Source: Vulcanococcus sp. (GTDB taxonomy: Bacteria; Cyanobacteriota; Cyanobacteriia; PCC-6307; Cyanobiaceae). Taken from it: 64,000 nucleotides of DNA. How positions within the stretch are numbered: position 1 is the first letter of the stretch; every line of letters begins with the position of its first letter. The notes under the pieces were generated by a model that was given only the letters and a program-made list of their open reading frames with translations, made no database searches and had not been told where the DNA came from. Both the position numbers and the translations under genes were made by a program. The stretch is from assembly GCA_019264575.1 (NCBI GenBank), contig JAHUZV010000020.1, forward strand, positions 1-64,000, given 5' to 3'. Positions 38,854 to 47,896 of the stretch are shown here, one piece after another.

Positions 38854-39756
38854 TCAGGGTGTAGCGCCTGGGCGGCGGCCGCTGGCGAACCGCCAGATGC
38901 CTTCGAGATCGCGGTGCGCTTGCACCTGCTCCAGCCCAGCCGCCCGCAGCAGGGCAAGAACGGCGCTGCTTTGATCGTGGTGGTGCTCCAGAAGCAGCCA
39001 GCCTTCCGGAGCCAGATGGCGGATCGCGCCGGCAGCGATCGCCCGGATGGCATCGAGGCCATCGGCACCGCCATCCAGTGCCAGCGAGGGCTCGTGATCG
39101 CGCACGCCCGCTTCCAGTTCTGCCCAAACGGCGGTGGGGATGTACGGCGGATTTGACACCACCAGAGCCAGCGTTCCGGCGCAATCGGCGAGTGGTTCCC
39201 ACCAGCTGCCTTGCCGCAGCTCCACGGCCCTCTCGAGCTGATGCGCCTTGAGATTCCGCTCGGCCAGGGCAAGGGCCTGGGGCGATTGATCAGCAGCAAT
39301 GCCCTTGCTGCCTGGCCAAGCCCGGGCCAGCGCGAGCGCCAGGCAGCCAGAGCCGGTGCCCAGATCAGCCCACAGGCCAGGGTTCGATCCATCTCGAGCC
39401 GGATCGGTTGGCGGGATCAGCTCTGCAGCCAAATCGATCAGCAGCTCGGTTTCCTGCCTGGGGATCAGGGCACCGGGTGCCACCTCCAGCTCCAGATCGC
39501 GCCAGGGGCAGCGGCCCACCAGGTATTGCAGCGGCGTGCCTTGCTGCAGGTGTTCTTGCCAGAGCTCGGCAAGCCGTGTGAGTGGCGCAGCCAGGGATAC
39601 GGGTCGATCCGGGTAGAGCCGCAGTTGCTGCAGGGTTTGCCAGCGCACGCCGCCTTCGAGATCCAGCAACCAATCCAGTTGGCTGGGCTGGCCGCCGGCT
39701 TCGAGCTGCGTGCGGCGCCACTGGAGGAGTTCAGCTGCGGCAACCGTGTTCGCCAT
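38854..39756 (-). CDS. prmC: Peptide chain release factor N5-glutamine methyltransferase
   Basis: 300 aa. The N-terminal helical domain binds release factors, and the motif ALIPRQETELLI precedes the SAM-binding WADLGTGSGCLALAL. The catalytic NPPY motif is in VVSNPPYIP. It methylates the glutamine of the GGQ motif in RF1 and RF2. Next to a YrdC-type gene, as in many bacteria. Confidence 0.95.
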   Translation of the reverse strand: MANTVAAAELLQWRRTQLEAGGQPSQLDWLLDLEGGVRWQTLQQLRLYPDRPVSLAAPLTRLAELWQEHLQQGTPLQYLVGRCPWRDLELEVAPGALIPRQETELLIDLAAELIPPTDPARDGSNPGLWADLGTGSGCLALALARAWPGSKGIAADQSPQALALAERNLKAHQLERAVELRQGSWWEPLADCAGTLALVVSNPPYIPTAVWAELEAGVRDHEPSLALDGGADGLDAIRAIAAGAIRHLAPEGWLLLEHHHDQSSAVLALLRAAGLEQVQAHRDLEGIWRFASGRRPGATP

Positions 39757-39779
39757 GGCTCAACCCTAAGTAGAGGGGC

Positions 39780-41027
39780 TCAACAGGGCCGCCACCACAG
39801 GCCCGGTTCACTGCGCAGCACGCCGGCCAGTTCCAGCCGCAGCAACCGTTCGCTGATTACGGCTGGGGTCAGGCGCAGGCGATCACAGAGTTGATCCAGC
39901 GACGCGCCTGCTCCCAGGGCGGCCAAAAGCGCTGCCTCGCGCTGCAGCAGGGGAGCAGTGCTGGCTGAGGCTTGGTTGTTGCGGGCTTGCTTGAGCGGCC
40001 CAGTGCCCAGGCTGTTGATCAGATCGGCTGGATCGATCAAGGGTGTGGCGCCCTGCCCAAGCCAGCGGTTGCTGCCCGCGGCGCTGATCCGTCCGGCATC
40101 GGCGGGTACCACCCAGATCGGTATCCCCAGCTCCCAGGCCAGCTGGGCTGAATGCAGCGCACCGCTACTGGCCGGGCACTCCACCAGCACCAGGGCCTGG
40201 GCTAGCCCCACCTGCAGGCGGTTGCGCAGCGCGAAATGGCCGGCGCGGCCAGGGGTTCCCTCTGGCAGTTCGCTCACCAGCAGGCCCTGCTGCCCCACCG
40301 CCGCCTGCAGTTGGGTGTGATGCCGCGGGTAGACGCGATTGAGAGGTGTGCCGAGCACTCCCACAGGCTTGCCGCCAGCTTCGAGGCAGCCGCCATGGGC
40401 TTCAGCATCGATGCCTTCCGCCAGCCCACTCACCACCGGCCAACCGGCCTCGGCCAGGGCACGGCCGATCAGCCGCGCCATCGTGAGGCCGTGGCGCGAG
40501 GGCCGGCGTGTGCCCACAACCGCCACGGATTGGCTGGCTCCTAGGGCGCTCCACAGAGATCCCTGCCCCCGCCAAAACAGCTGCAGCGGCGGACGCTCCA
40601 GTTTCAGCAGCGCTTCTGGATAGGTGAGATCGCTGGGCAGCAGCTGCGCCGGCTGCGCCCAGCGCCGGCGCTCCGCCGGGGTGGCGGGATCGCTGATCGG
40701 AGCAGAACCATGGCTGCTGCGGTACTGCTCGAGCGCTTCCAGCTCTCGCCTGTGCAGCCGGGTGTGGCCATGGAGGGCATGCTCCAGCCGCTCGGGCCTG
40801 GCCCGCCAGGCCTCAGCCAGGCTGCCAAACATGGCTTCGAGCCGCTCCAGGCGTTGCCAGCCGATCCCAGGACAGTCCGACCACACCAAGCGCCACAGGC
40901 GCTGCTGCTCGATCGCTGGATCATGCCCGCGTTCGCGTCGCCGGCGAGACAGTGCACCACCGGGCACTCCAGTTGTTGCGCCTGATGCACGGGCTGCGGC
41001 AAACGGGGCCTGCACCACGACTCCCAC
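39780..41027 (-). CDS. dprA: DNA processing protein DprA
   Basis: 415 aa if GTG 41027 is used; the first ~35 residues are low-complexity and the true start may be internal. The Rossmann-like DprA core is clear: VAVVGTRRPSRHG, SGLAEGIDAEAHGG, GVLGTPLNRVYP and LVVEC-like LVLVECPASSG. A C-terminal winged-helix segment (LDQLCDRLRLTPAVISERL) is present. DprA loads RecA on incoming single-stranded DNA in natural transformation, so this and comF suggest competence. It lies 24 bases upstream of prmC on the same strand. Confidence 0.92.
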   Translation of the reverse strand: MGVVVQAPFAAARASGATTGVPGGALSRRRRERGHDPAIEQQRLWRLVWSDCPGIGWQRLERLEAMFGSLAEAWRARPERLEHALHGHTRLHRRELEALEQYRSSHGSAPISDPATPAERRRWAQPAQLLPSDLTYPEALLKLERPPLQLFWRGQGSLWSALGASQSVAVVGTRRPSRHGLTMARLIGRALAEAGWPVVSGLAEGIDAEAHGGCLEAGGKPVGVLGTPLNRVYPRHHTQLQAAVGQQGLLVSELPEGTPGRAGHFALRNRLQVGLAQALVLVECPASSGALHSAQLAWELGIPIWVVPADAGRISAAGSNRWLGQGATPLIDPADLINSLGTGPLKQARNNQASASTAPLLQREAALLAALGAGASLDQLCDRLRLTPAVISERLLRLELAGVLRSEPGLWWRPC

Positions 41028-41053
41028 GCGCCCATCCTCGCCAGTACGTCAGT

Positions 41054-41059
41054 ACTATA
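41054..41059 (-). promoter_or_regulatory. Candidate -10 box for dprA
   Basis: On the minus strand TATAGT lies 27 bases before the GTG at 41027. No good -35 is visible at the usual distance. If real, it gives a very short leader and supports the long dprA start. Confidence 0.35.
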
Positions 41060-41075
41060 GCGAGAGGGGTGGGTC

Positions 41076-41525
41076 TCAGGCTGCGCCCTGTTGCAGCCGC
41101 TCGATCGCTTCGCTGAGGCTGGTGGGCAGTCGCCGCATCAGCTTGCGCTGGCCTGGCCCACTGGAGAGGTCAACCAGCACCAGCTCCACAGCAGCCTCCG
41201 CGGCCACGCTGCCGTCGGCCTTCACAAACTGGCTGCGCCAGGGCAGCTTCACGCCCTGGCGCGGCAACACCCAGCTGCTCACGCATACCTCTTCGCCGTG
41301 CAGAAGAGCCTGGCGGTATTGGATCGAAAGGCTCACCACCGGCAGTTCCAGCCCCTCGGCCGAGAGATCGGCGTAGGCCAGGCCGGCGGCGCTGAGGGCT
41401 TCCACCCGGGCCTCCTCCAGCCAGCTCAGATAAGCCCCGTGCCACATCACGCCGGCGTGGTCGGTGTGTTGCGGCAGCACCCGCCGGATCAGGCGCCAGG
41501 GCTGCGGTTGTTGTTGCTCCGTCAC
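41076..41525 (-). CDS. Acyl-CoA thioesterase, YbgC/FadM (hot-dog) family
   Basis: 149 aa from GTG 41525. The 4-hydroxybenzoyl-CoA thioesterase signature is present around DHAGVMWHGAYLSWLEEAR, with the catalytic aspartate in HTDHAG. In cyanobacteria one enzyme of this superfamily hydrolyses 1,4-dihydroxy-2-naphthoyl-CoA in phylloquinone synthesis; whether this is that enzyme cannot be told from the sequence. It is divergent from the universal stress protein gene by 61 bases. Confidence 0.82.
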   Translation of the reverse strand: MTEQQQPQPWRLIRRVLPQHTDHAGVMWHGAYLSWLEEARVEALSAAGLAYADLSAEGLELPVVSLSIQYRQALLHGEEVCVSSWVLPRQGVKLPWRSQFVKADGSVAAEAAVELVLVDLSSGPGQRKLMRRLPTSLSEAIERLQQGAA

Positions 41526-41586
41526 GGTGTTCGCTGCGGTTGGTCCGCCGCGGCGGATCAGCCATAGGCTGCCCCAGCGCGTTGCA

Positions 41587-42441
41587 ATGGCTGTGTTCCG
41601 CAACCTTCTGATCGCCGATTCCGGCAAGGGCCATGTTGAAGAGATGGTGCGCATGCTGCGCGACATCCCTGCCGTGCGTCAGGCCCGAATCAACCTGCTG
41701 CACGTGGTGGCGGAGCAGGCGGGTGAGAACTACGCGGAACACTCCCAGAAGGCAGCCGGCATCGTGGCCGAAGCCGTGCAGCGCCTTGGGCTCAACCCGG
41801 CTGAGGTGAACACGATCATCCGCCAGGGCGACACCAAACAAACGGTGCTCAAGGTGGCCGATGAGCTCAACGCCGATCTGATCGTGATGGGCTCCCGTGG
41901 CCTGGGTCGGCTGCAGTCGATCCTGAGCAACAGCGCCAGCCAATACGTGTTTCAGCTCTCCACGCGGCCGATGCTGCTGGTGCGCGACGACCTCTATGTG
42001 CGCCACATCAACCGTGTGATGGTGGCGGTGGATGGCACCGGTGTGGGCGATGACGCCCTACGGCTCGCCTGTGAACTGGTGCGCGATACCCCCGGCGCCA
42101 GCCTCACCGGCATCCACATCAGTCGGCAAGACATCACCCCATCACGCGGTGGCAAATTGCCAGCGGATGAAGTGCTGGAGAAAGCCGTGCAGCGCGCCCG
42201 TGGTTTCGGGGTGGAGATGAAGGCGATCCACCGCACCGGCGACATCGGCCGTGGCGTGTGCGCGGTGGCAGCCGATGAGAAGGCAGATCTGCTGGTGATC
42301 GCCTCGCAGGATCGCCGGCCTCTGGTGGCCCGTGGCCTGGTCGACATCGACCGTCTGCTCGGCTCGTCGGTGAGCGATTACATCCGTGTGCACGCTCCGG
42401 CGCCTGTGCTGCTGGTGCGCGAGCCCGAAGGACGCCGCTGA
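41587..42441 (+). CDS. Universal stress protein, two tandem Usp domains
   Basis: 284 aa from ATG 41587 (MAVFRNLLIADSGKGHVEEM). Two Usp folds, about residues 1-135 and 140-284. The first shows the ATP-binding glycine pattern G-x2-G-x9-G-(S) in MGSRGLGRLQSILSNSAS; the second is more degenerate, with the sequence DRLLGSSVSDYI. Tandem Usp proteins act in stress signalling in cyanobacteria. It converges on psbM across a shared hairpin. Confidence 0.9.
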   Translation: MAVFRNLLIADSGKGHVEEMVRMLRDIPAVRQARINLLHVVAEQAGENYAEHSQKAAGIVAEAVQRLGLNPAEVNTIIRQGDTKQTVLKVADELNADLIVMGSRGLGRLQSILSNSASQYVFQLSTRPMLLVRDDLYVRHINRVMVAVDGTGVGDDALRLACELVRDTPGASLTGIHISRQDITPSRGGKLPADEVLEKAVQRARGFGVEMKAIHRTGDIGRGVCAVAADEKADLLVIASQDRRPLVARGLVDIDRLLGSSVSDYIRVHAPAPVLLVREPEGRR

Positions 42442-42473
42442 ACCTTCAGGGCCCTTCACCAAACCAGCCCAAC

Positions 42474-42511
42474 AAAAATCCCCGGAGTGGCCAGGAGCCA
42501 CTTCGGGGATT
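42474..42511 (-). terminator. Bidirectional hairpin between usp and psbM
   Basis: A 15-bp stem (AATCCCCGGAGTGGC against GCCACTTCGGGGATT, one wobble) with a 5-base loop. Read on the minus strand it is followed by a T-run, so it best terminates psbM; on the plus strand it lies 35 bases after the usp stop. Confidence 0.75.
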
Positions 42512-42603
42512 CTGCGTTGGTCCAGAGCCGGATGTGCTCAGAGCGTGTTCAAACGGCTTTGAGCTGGCGCTGCTTTCTGAGCCCAGTGCTCAGCGGCCTG
42601 TGA

Positions 42604-42708
42604 TCAACCCTGGCGGCTGCTGGTCTGGATATACAGAACCAGCAGGAACACGGTCGGAACCAGCACGAACATCAGACTGGCGACAAATCCGAGATCGTTG
42701 GTTTCCAT
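42604..42708 (-). CDS. psbM: Photosystem II reaction centre protein M
   Basis: 34 aa: [20 protein letters not shown] and on to SSRQG, with one transmembrane helix. PsbM sits at the PSII dimer interface and contributes to QB-site function. It is too short for standard ORF calling and was found by translating the minus strand. The start follows a weak AG-rich site. It lies 49 bases from the ferredoxin gene on the same strand. Confidence 0.96.
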   Translation of the reverse strand: METNDLGFVASLMFVLVPTVFLLVLYIQTSSRQG

Positions 42709-42756
42709 TGCAAAAGCCTTCAGCGCGAAGACGGTATCACCGCCGCAAGGCGCCCA

Positions 42757-43245
42757 TCAGGGCGCTTCATCGCTCGTAGTGCTTTGCCCGGAGGGCTGGC
42801 TGTTGCTAGCGGCGTCTGAGGCTTCCGCATCGTCGTCGTCGGCTTCGCTTTCCTGCACCGGCCAGGCTGTGGGGCCGGGGGGAAGCGGTTGGGCTTTGGC
42901 CTGGTTCACCTTCTGATCGAGATCCGCCAGGCCGGTTTGCGGCTTGGTGAGGACCACCACCGATTGGTTCACCAGGGCCTGGCAGGCCAGACGCCAGGTT
43001 TGGGGCCGGCGGCGCAGTTTTTGATCTTCCACACCGGTGCGGCCGCTGAGGCTGCCGGGGCTGCTTTCGCCCACCACATCCACAAAACAGGTGATGCACT
43101 GGCCGCAACCGCCGCAGTTGCCGAGCTGCCCCTTGAGGCCATAGAGCGCAATGCCCTCCCGCAGAGCCACCTCCCGCAGGTTTTCACCCGGGTAGCACTC
43201 CACGTCGCGTCCTTCGCGCACAAACCGAATCACGGGCATGGCCAT
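42757..43245 (-). CDS. 2Fe-2S ferredoxin-domain protein with acidic tail
   Basis: 162 aa; MAM start at 43245 or M three residues later. The cluster motif C-x5-C-x2-C (GNCGGCGQCITC) plus a later cysteine (WRLACQAL) follow the plant-type ferredoxin pattern, although spacing and surroundings are divergent. The last ~45 residues are acidic and low in complexity (ESEADDDDAEASD). The divergent position between psbM and psbB suggests a photosystem II link, but no function is established here. Confidence 0.8.
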   Translation of the reverse strand: MAMPVIRFVREGRDVECYPGENLREVALREGIALYGLKGQLGNCGGCGQCITCFVDVVGESSPGSLSGRTGVEDQKLRRRPQTWRLACQALVNQSVVVLTKPQTGLADLDQKVNQAKAQPLPPGPTAWPVQESEADDDDAEASDAASNSQPSGQSTTSDEAP

Positions 43246-43529
43246 CCCTCAGCAACCACCGCATTCTGAGCCTGAGGGTTGCGTTTTGTAACCGCCGCTC
43301 GGCCTGGGTGCGGCAGGCGGAGGGCTCTGCTGCGTTGGTGGCGGGCTCCATGGCATCACGGCACGTTTCAGCTGTGCTGCGTTCGAATCGGTGAGCCACG
43401 CGAACCCCTTACCATCGCCAGCACGGATCAAGTGTCTGCTGGTTTCGGCTGGCTAAACCTGATCGTGTTGCCAACCGCCTACCGGTTCCCCGGAGCGGGC
43501 GGCTGATTGTTTCCCCGGACCTAACCCCC

Positions 43530-45089
43530 ATGGGATTGCCCTGGTATCGGGTGCACACGGTCGTCATCAACGACCCGGGCCGTCTGTTGGCCGTGCACCT
43601 CATGCACACCGCTCTGGTCGCCGGCTGGGCCGGCTCCATGGCGCTTTACGAGCTGGCCATCTTCGATCCCTCCGACCCGGTGCTCAACCCGATGTGGCGC
43701 CAGGGCATGTTTGTGATGCCTTTCATGGCCCGTCTGGGTGTGACTGGCAGCTGGGGTGGCTGGAGCATCACCGGTGAAACCGGTGTTGACCCTGGCTTCT
43801 GGAGCTTCGAAGGTGTGGCAGCAGCCCACATCATTCTCAGCGGCCTCCTTTTCTTGGCCGCCATCTGGCACTGGACCTACTGGGATCTCGAGATCTGGCA
43901 GGACCCCCGTACCGGTGAGCCCGCACTCGATCTGCCCAAGATCTTCGGCATCCACCTGCTGCTGGCAGGCCTCGCCTGCTTCGGCTTCGGCGCTTTCCAC
44001 CTCACCGGTGTGTTCGGCCCTGGCATGTGGGTTTCGGATCCCTATGGCATCACCGGCCACCTCGAGCCGGTGCAGCCTTCTTGGGGCCCTGAAGGCTTCA
44101 ACCCCTTCAACCCGGGCGGCATCGTGGCTCACCACATCGCCGCAGGCATCGTCGGCATCATTGCCGGCATCTTCCACATCACCACCCGCCCGCCGGAGCG
44201 CCTCTACAAGGCTCTGCGCATGGGCAACATCGAGACGGTGCTCTCCAGCGCCATTGCCGCCGTGTTCTTCGCTGCCTTCGTGGTGGCAGGAACCATGTGG
44301 TACGGCGCAGCGGCCACCCCGGTTGAGCTGTTCGGCCCCACCCGCTATCAGTGGGACCAGGGCTACTTCAAGACCGAGATCAACCGCCGCGTGCAGACCG
44401 CACTCGACAACGGTGCCACCAAGGAACAGGCCTACGCCACGATTCCTGAGAAGCTCGCCTTCTATGACTACGTGGGCAACAGCCCTGCCAAGGGCGGTCT
44501 GTTCCGCGTGGGTCCGATGGTGAACGGTGATGGCCTGCCCACCGGCTGGCTCGGCCACATCGCCTTCACCGATAAGGAAGGCCGTGATCTGGAAGTGCGT
44601 CGCCTCCCCAACTTCTTCGAGAACTTCCCTGTGGTTCTGGAAGACAGCCAGGGCATCGTGCGCGCTGACATCCCCTTCCGCCGCGCTGAAGCGAAGTACT
44701 CCTTCGAGCAAACCGGCGTGACCGCCATCGTTTACGGCGGCGCTCTCAACGGTCAGACCTTCACCGACCCCGCGGACGTGAAGCGCCTGGCTCGTAAGGC
44801 TCAGCTGGGTGAAGCGTTCGAATTCGATCGCGAGACCTATCACTCCGACGGCACCTTCCGCAGTTCACCCCGCGGCTGGTTCACCTTCGGCCACGCCTGC
44901 TTCGCTCTCCTCTTCTTCTTCGGCCACATCTGGCACGGTGCTCGCACCCTCTACCGCGATGTGTTCGCCGGTATCGACCCCGATCTCGGCGAACAGGTGG
45001 AGTTCGGTCTGTTCCAGAAACTGGGCGACCGTTCCACCCGCCGTCTGCCGGAGGGCTACGTGCCCCCCGCCGGCACCACCCTCAGCTGA
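43530..45089 (+). CDS. psbB: Photosystem II CP47 chlorophyll-binding protein
   Basis: 519 aa, beginning [20 protein letters not shown]. Six transmembrane helices with paired histidines for chlorophyll and a large lumenal loop E (about residues 260-450). CP47 is the core antenna on the D2 side. The 284 bases upstream, up to the ferredoxin gene, contain the promoter; no confident boxes were assigned. psbT follows after 18 bases. Confidence 0.99.
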   Translation: MGLPWYRVHTVVINDPGRLLAVHLMHTALVAGWAGSMALYELAIFDPSDPVLNPMWRQGMFVMPFMARLGVTGSWGGWSITGETGVDPGFWSFEGVAAAHIILSGLLFLAAIWHWTYWDLEIWQDPRTGEPALDLPKIFGIHLLLAGLACFGFGAFHLTGVFGPGMWVSDPYGITGHLEPVQPSWGPEGFNPFNPGGIVAHHIAAGIVGIIAGIFHITTRPPERLYKALRMGNIETVLSSAIAAVFFAAFVVAGTMWYGAAATPVELFGPTRYQWDQGYFKTEINRRVQTALDNGATKEQAYATIPEKLAFYDYVGNSPAKGGLFRVGPMVNGDGLPTGWLGHIAFTDKEGRDLEVRRLPNFFENFPVVLEDSQGIVRADIPFRRAEAKYSFEQTGVTAIVYGGALNGQTFTDPADVKRLARKAQLGEAFEFDRETYHSDGTFRSSPRGWFTFGHACFALLFFFGHIWHGARTLYRDVFAGIDPDLGEQVEFGLFQKLGDRSTRRLPEGYVPPAGTTLS

Positions 45090-45107
45090 TCGCCAGGAGG
45101 TTCATCC

Positions 45108-45203
45108 ATGGAAAGCTTCGCTTACATTCTGATCCTGGCTCTGGCGATCTCCACCCTGTTCTTCGCCATCGCCTTCCGCGATCCTCCGAAGATCGGCAAG
45201 TGA
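45108..45203 (+). CDS. psbT: Photosystem II reaction centre protein T
   Basis: 31 aa: [20 protein letters not shown] and on to PPKIGK. One transmembrane helix. It lies 18 bases after psbB behind the Shine-Dalgarno-like AGGAGG, the same psbB-psbT order as in other cyanobacteria and plastids. PsbT helps stabilise the QA site at the dimer interface. Confidence 0.96.
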   Translation: MESFAYILILALAISTLFFAIAFRDPPKIGK

Positions 45204-45226
45204 TCCAGCTCCGCCAGGAGCACCGC

Positions 45227-45253
45227 AAACCCCTGCTACGGCAGGGGTTTTTT
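45227..45253 (+). terminator. Rho-independent terminator of psbBT
   Basis: Perfect 10-bp stem AAACCCCTGC / GCAGGGGTTT with a TACG tetraloop followed by further T residues. It begins 23 bases after the psbT stop. Confidence 0.88.
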
Positions 45254-45399
45254 GTTGTCTGCAACTGCTTTGCTCTTCAGTCTCACGCTCTGGAGCGGCT
45301 TTGCCTGGATCACAGAACGAAATCCCCGGCCACATCTCCCTTCTCAATTGGACGAAGACTGTCTACACTTGCTTCACATTTCCGGCGGACTTTCGGGCC

Positions 45400-45894
45400 A
45401 TGCAGTGCCCTTCGTGCCAGCACACCGACAGCCGCGTGCTCGAATCGCGTTCCGCTGATTCCGGCCGCAGTGTGCGCCGCCGCCGTGAATGTTTGCATTG
45501 TGAATTTCGTTTCACCACCTACGAGCGCGTGGAAACCGTGCCGATCACGGTGGTGAAGCGCAATGGCAGCCGTGAAGCTTTTAACCGCAGCAAGTTGCTG
45601 CATGGCTTGATTCGGGCTTGTGAAAAAACAGGGCTGGAGCCGAGCCGTCTGGAAACCGTGGTGGATGAGCTGGAGTTGCAGCTGCAGGGGCGCAGCGGCC
45701 GTGAGGTGAGCAGCGGTGAAATCGGCGAGTTGGTGCTGCTGCAACTGGCCGAGATGAGCGATGTGGCCTACGTGCGCTTTGCTTCGGTGTATCGCCAGTT
45801 CCAGAGCGTGGGTGATTTTGTCGCCACGCTCGAGGGCCTGAAAGGAGCGTCAAGCCGCCGCAGCTCCAGCAAGCGTCTGGCTGCCGTGGGCTGA
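45400..45894 (+). CDS. nrdR: Transcriptional repressor NrdR
   Basis: 164 aa from ATG 45400. The N-terminal zinc ribbon is C-P-x-C ... C-x2-C ([29 protein letters not shown]), then an ATP-cone domain ([18 protein letters not shown]). NrdR represses ribonucleotide reductase genes in response to the ATP/dATP ratio. The frame is open upstream to 45301 but without family sequence. No clear NrdR box was recognised near it. Confidence 0.96.
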   Translation: MQCPSCQHTDSRVLESRSADSGRSVRRRRECLHCEFRFTTYERVETVPITVVKRNGSREAFNRSKLLHGLIRACEKTGLEPSRLETVVDELELQLQGRSGREVSSGEIGELVLLQLAEMSDVAYVRFASVYRQFQSVGDFVATLEGLKGASSRRSSSKRLAAVG

Positions 45895-45916
45895 GGAAGG
45901 CCGTCTCAGTGGTTTG

Positions 45917-45922
45917 TATAGT
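45917..45922 (+). promoter_or_regulatory. Candidate extended -10 promoter for rpsA
   Basis: TGTATAGTGTG contains an extended -10 element (TATAGT at 45917-45922) 78 bases before the rpsA start. The following leader contains an inverted repeat (GCCCGTTGGCGGGC) at about 45938-45951. Confidence 0.5.
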
Positions 45923-45999
45923 GTGAGATTCCTCTACGCCCGTTGGCGGGCGGCGACAGAGGCTCTCTCGTACTGCCACAGGCAGGCCGCCGACTCTCC

Positions 46000-47067
46000 A
46001 TGACCGTGACCCCTTCCGATCTCACCACCAGCGAGCAAGAGCTCGCCGTGGATCAGGATTTCGTCGCTGAAGCGGCTGCCGACCTCGATTTCGGCATTCC
46101 GGAAGAGGTGCCCAGTGCCGATGACTCCAGCAGCCGCAACGCCGGCCGCGATCTCGATGCCGTGGGCTTCACGCTGGATGAGTTCGCGTCGCTGCTGAGC
46201 AAGTACGACTACAACTTCAAGCCTGGCGACGTGGTGAAGGGCACCGTGTTCGCCATTGAGCCCAAGGGCTCGATGATCGACATCGGCGCCAAGACCGCCG
46301 CCTTCATGCCCATGCAGGAGGTGTCGATCAACCGGGTAGAGAGCATCAGCGATGTGCTCGAGCCCGGTGAAGAGCGTGAGTTCTTCATCCTCAGCGAAGA
46401 GAACGAAGACGGTCAGCTCACCCTCTCGATCCGCCGCATCGAGTACCAGCGCGCCTGGGAGCGTGTGCGTCAGCTGCAAAAAGAAGACGCCACCATCTAC
46501 AGCGAAGTGTTCGCCACCAACCGCGGTGGTGCCCTGGTGCGGGTGGAAGGTCTGCGCGGCTTCATCCCCGGCAGCCACATCAGCACCCGCAAGCCGAAGG
46601 AAGAGCTCGTTGCCGACTTCCTGCCCCTCAAGTTCCTTGAGGTGGATGAAGAGCGCAACCGCCTGGTGCTCAGCCATCGCCGCGCCCTGGTGGAGCGCAA
46701 GATGAACCGCCTCGAGGTGGGCGAAGTGGTGATCGGTACCGTCCGCGGCATCAAGCCCTACGGCGCCTTCATCGATATCGGTGGTGTGAGCGGCCTGCTG
46801 CACATCTCCGAGATCAGCCACGAGCACATCGAGACACCGCACACGGTGCTCAACGTGAACGACCAGATGAAGGTGATGATCATCGACCTCGACGCCGAGC
46901 GTGGTCGGATCTCCCTCTCCACCAAGGCCCTCGAGCCCGAGCCCGGCGACATGCTCACCGATCCCCAGAAGGTGTTCGAGAAGGCCGAGGAAATGGCCGC
47001 CCGTTACAAGCAGATGCTGCTCGAGCAAGCCGAAGACAACGAGCCCATGGGCGTCACCCTCGACTGA
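46000..47067 (+). CDS. rpsA: 30S ribosomal protein S1
   Basis: 355 aa from ATG 46000. Three S1 (OB-fold) repeats are visible: GDVVKGTVFAIEPKGSMIDIG, a central divergent repeat (EVFATNRGGALVRVEGLRGFIPGSH) and VVIGTVRGIKPYGAFIDIG. The three-repeat layout and acidic N terminus are typical of cyanobacterial and plastid S1. It helps load mRNA on the 30S subunit. HAD gene follows after 5 bases. Confidence 0.96.
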   Translation: MTVTPSDLTTSEQELAVDQDFVAEAAADLDFGIPEEVPSADDSSSRNAGRDLDAVGFTLDEFASLLSKYDYNFKPGDVVKGTVFAIEPKGSMIDIGAKTAAFMPMQEVSINRVESISDVLEPGEEREFFILSEENEDGQLTLSIRRIEYQRAWERVRQLQKEDATIYSEVFATNRGGALVRVEGLRGFIPGSHISTRKPKEELVADFLPLKFLEVDEERNRLVLSHRRALVERKMNRLEVGEVVIGTVRGIKPYGAFIDIGGVSGLLHISEISHEHIETPHTVLNVNDQMKVMIIDLDAERGRISLSTKALEPEPGDMLTDPQKVFEKAEEMAARYKQMLLEQAEDNEPMGVTLD

Positions 47068-47072
47068 TCCCC

Positions 47073-47864
47073 ATGGCGTGCCTGCAACTGCGCGGCACGA
47101 CCCTGGGCGATGTGGATGCGGTGCTGTTCGACAAGGACGGCACCCTCAGCATCAGCGAGCCTCAGCTCCTCACCCTGGCCACCGCCAGGGTTTTTCTTTG
47201 CCTGGACCAGGCTGCCGCGGTTGTGCCGGCCCCTGTGTTGCCCGAGCTGCAGCAGCTGCTGGAGCGGGCCTATGGCCTCCGCGCTGAAGCGATCTGCCCG
47301 GCGGGAATTACCGCCGTGGCCAGCCGTGATCACAACCTGATTGCCACTGCCACCGCCCTGGTGCAGGTGGGTTTGGGCTGGCCCGAGGCCCTGGCTCTCA
47401 GCGAGCAGGTGTTTGCCGAGGCGGATCAACAGGATGCCCGCCGCAGCCTGGCCGCTCCAGCTGCCACCAGCACCACCACCGAGGGGCTGCGCCCTTGGCT
47501 GGAGCAGCTGAACGCGGCCGGTGTGGTGTGTGCGGTGATCAGCAACGACGACATGGCCGGCATCGAGCACTTCCTCGCCAGCCATGGTTTGGAGCGCTTG
47601 TTTGCCGGGTTGTGGAGCGCGGAACATCGCCCGCGCAAGCCCGATCCCGCCGCGGTGCACGGCCTGTGCGAGCAGCTCGGTGTGGCGGCAGGGCGCTGTG
47701 CCTTGATCGGTGATGCCAACAGTGATCTGCGGATGGCCGTGGCGGCTGGGATTCCGCATCAGCTCGCTCTGGGTTACACCGCCGCCTGGCGGACGCCGCC
47801 GCCGTTGGCCGAGCCCCACCCGCTGATTCACCACTGGAGTGAGCTGAGCCTGGCCAGCCCCTAG
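47073..47864 (+). CDS. HAD-superfamily hydrolase, subfamily IA
   Basis: 263 aa. HAD motif I is DKDGTL, with the nucleophile Asp in VLFDKDGT; motif II is VISNDD, motif III a lysine in RPRKPDP, and motif [14 protein letters not shown]. The family includes phosphoglycolate phosphatase-like enzymes; the substrate is unknown. It lies between rpsA (5 bases) and metK. Confidence 0.9.
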   Translation: MACLQLRGTTLGDVDAVLFDKDGTLSISEPQLLTLATARVFLCLDQAAAVVPAPVLPELQQLLERAYGLRAEAICPAGITAVASRDHNLIATATALVQVGLGWPEALALSEQVFAEADQQDARRSLAAPAATSTTTEGLRPWLEQLNAAGVVCAVISNDDMAGIEHFLASHGLERLFAGLWSAEHRPRKPDPAAVHGLCEQLGVAAGRCALIGDANSDLRMAVAAGIPHQLALGYTAAWRTPPPLAEPHPLIHHWSELSLASP

Positions 47865-47896
47865 GGTGGTGGGCTATTTGCAGGCCCGCTGAGCGA

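Noticed and set aside
45354..45399. NrdR box or promoter upstream of nrdR
   Set aside because: TTGGAC and TACACT occur but with 10-base spacing, and no ACAC-N-ATAT-N-GTGT site was seen, so no call was made.
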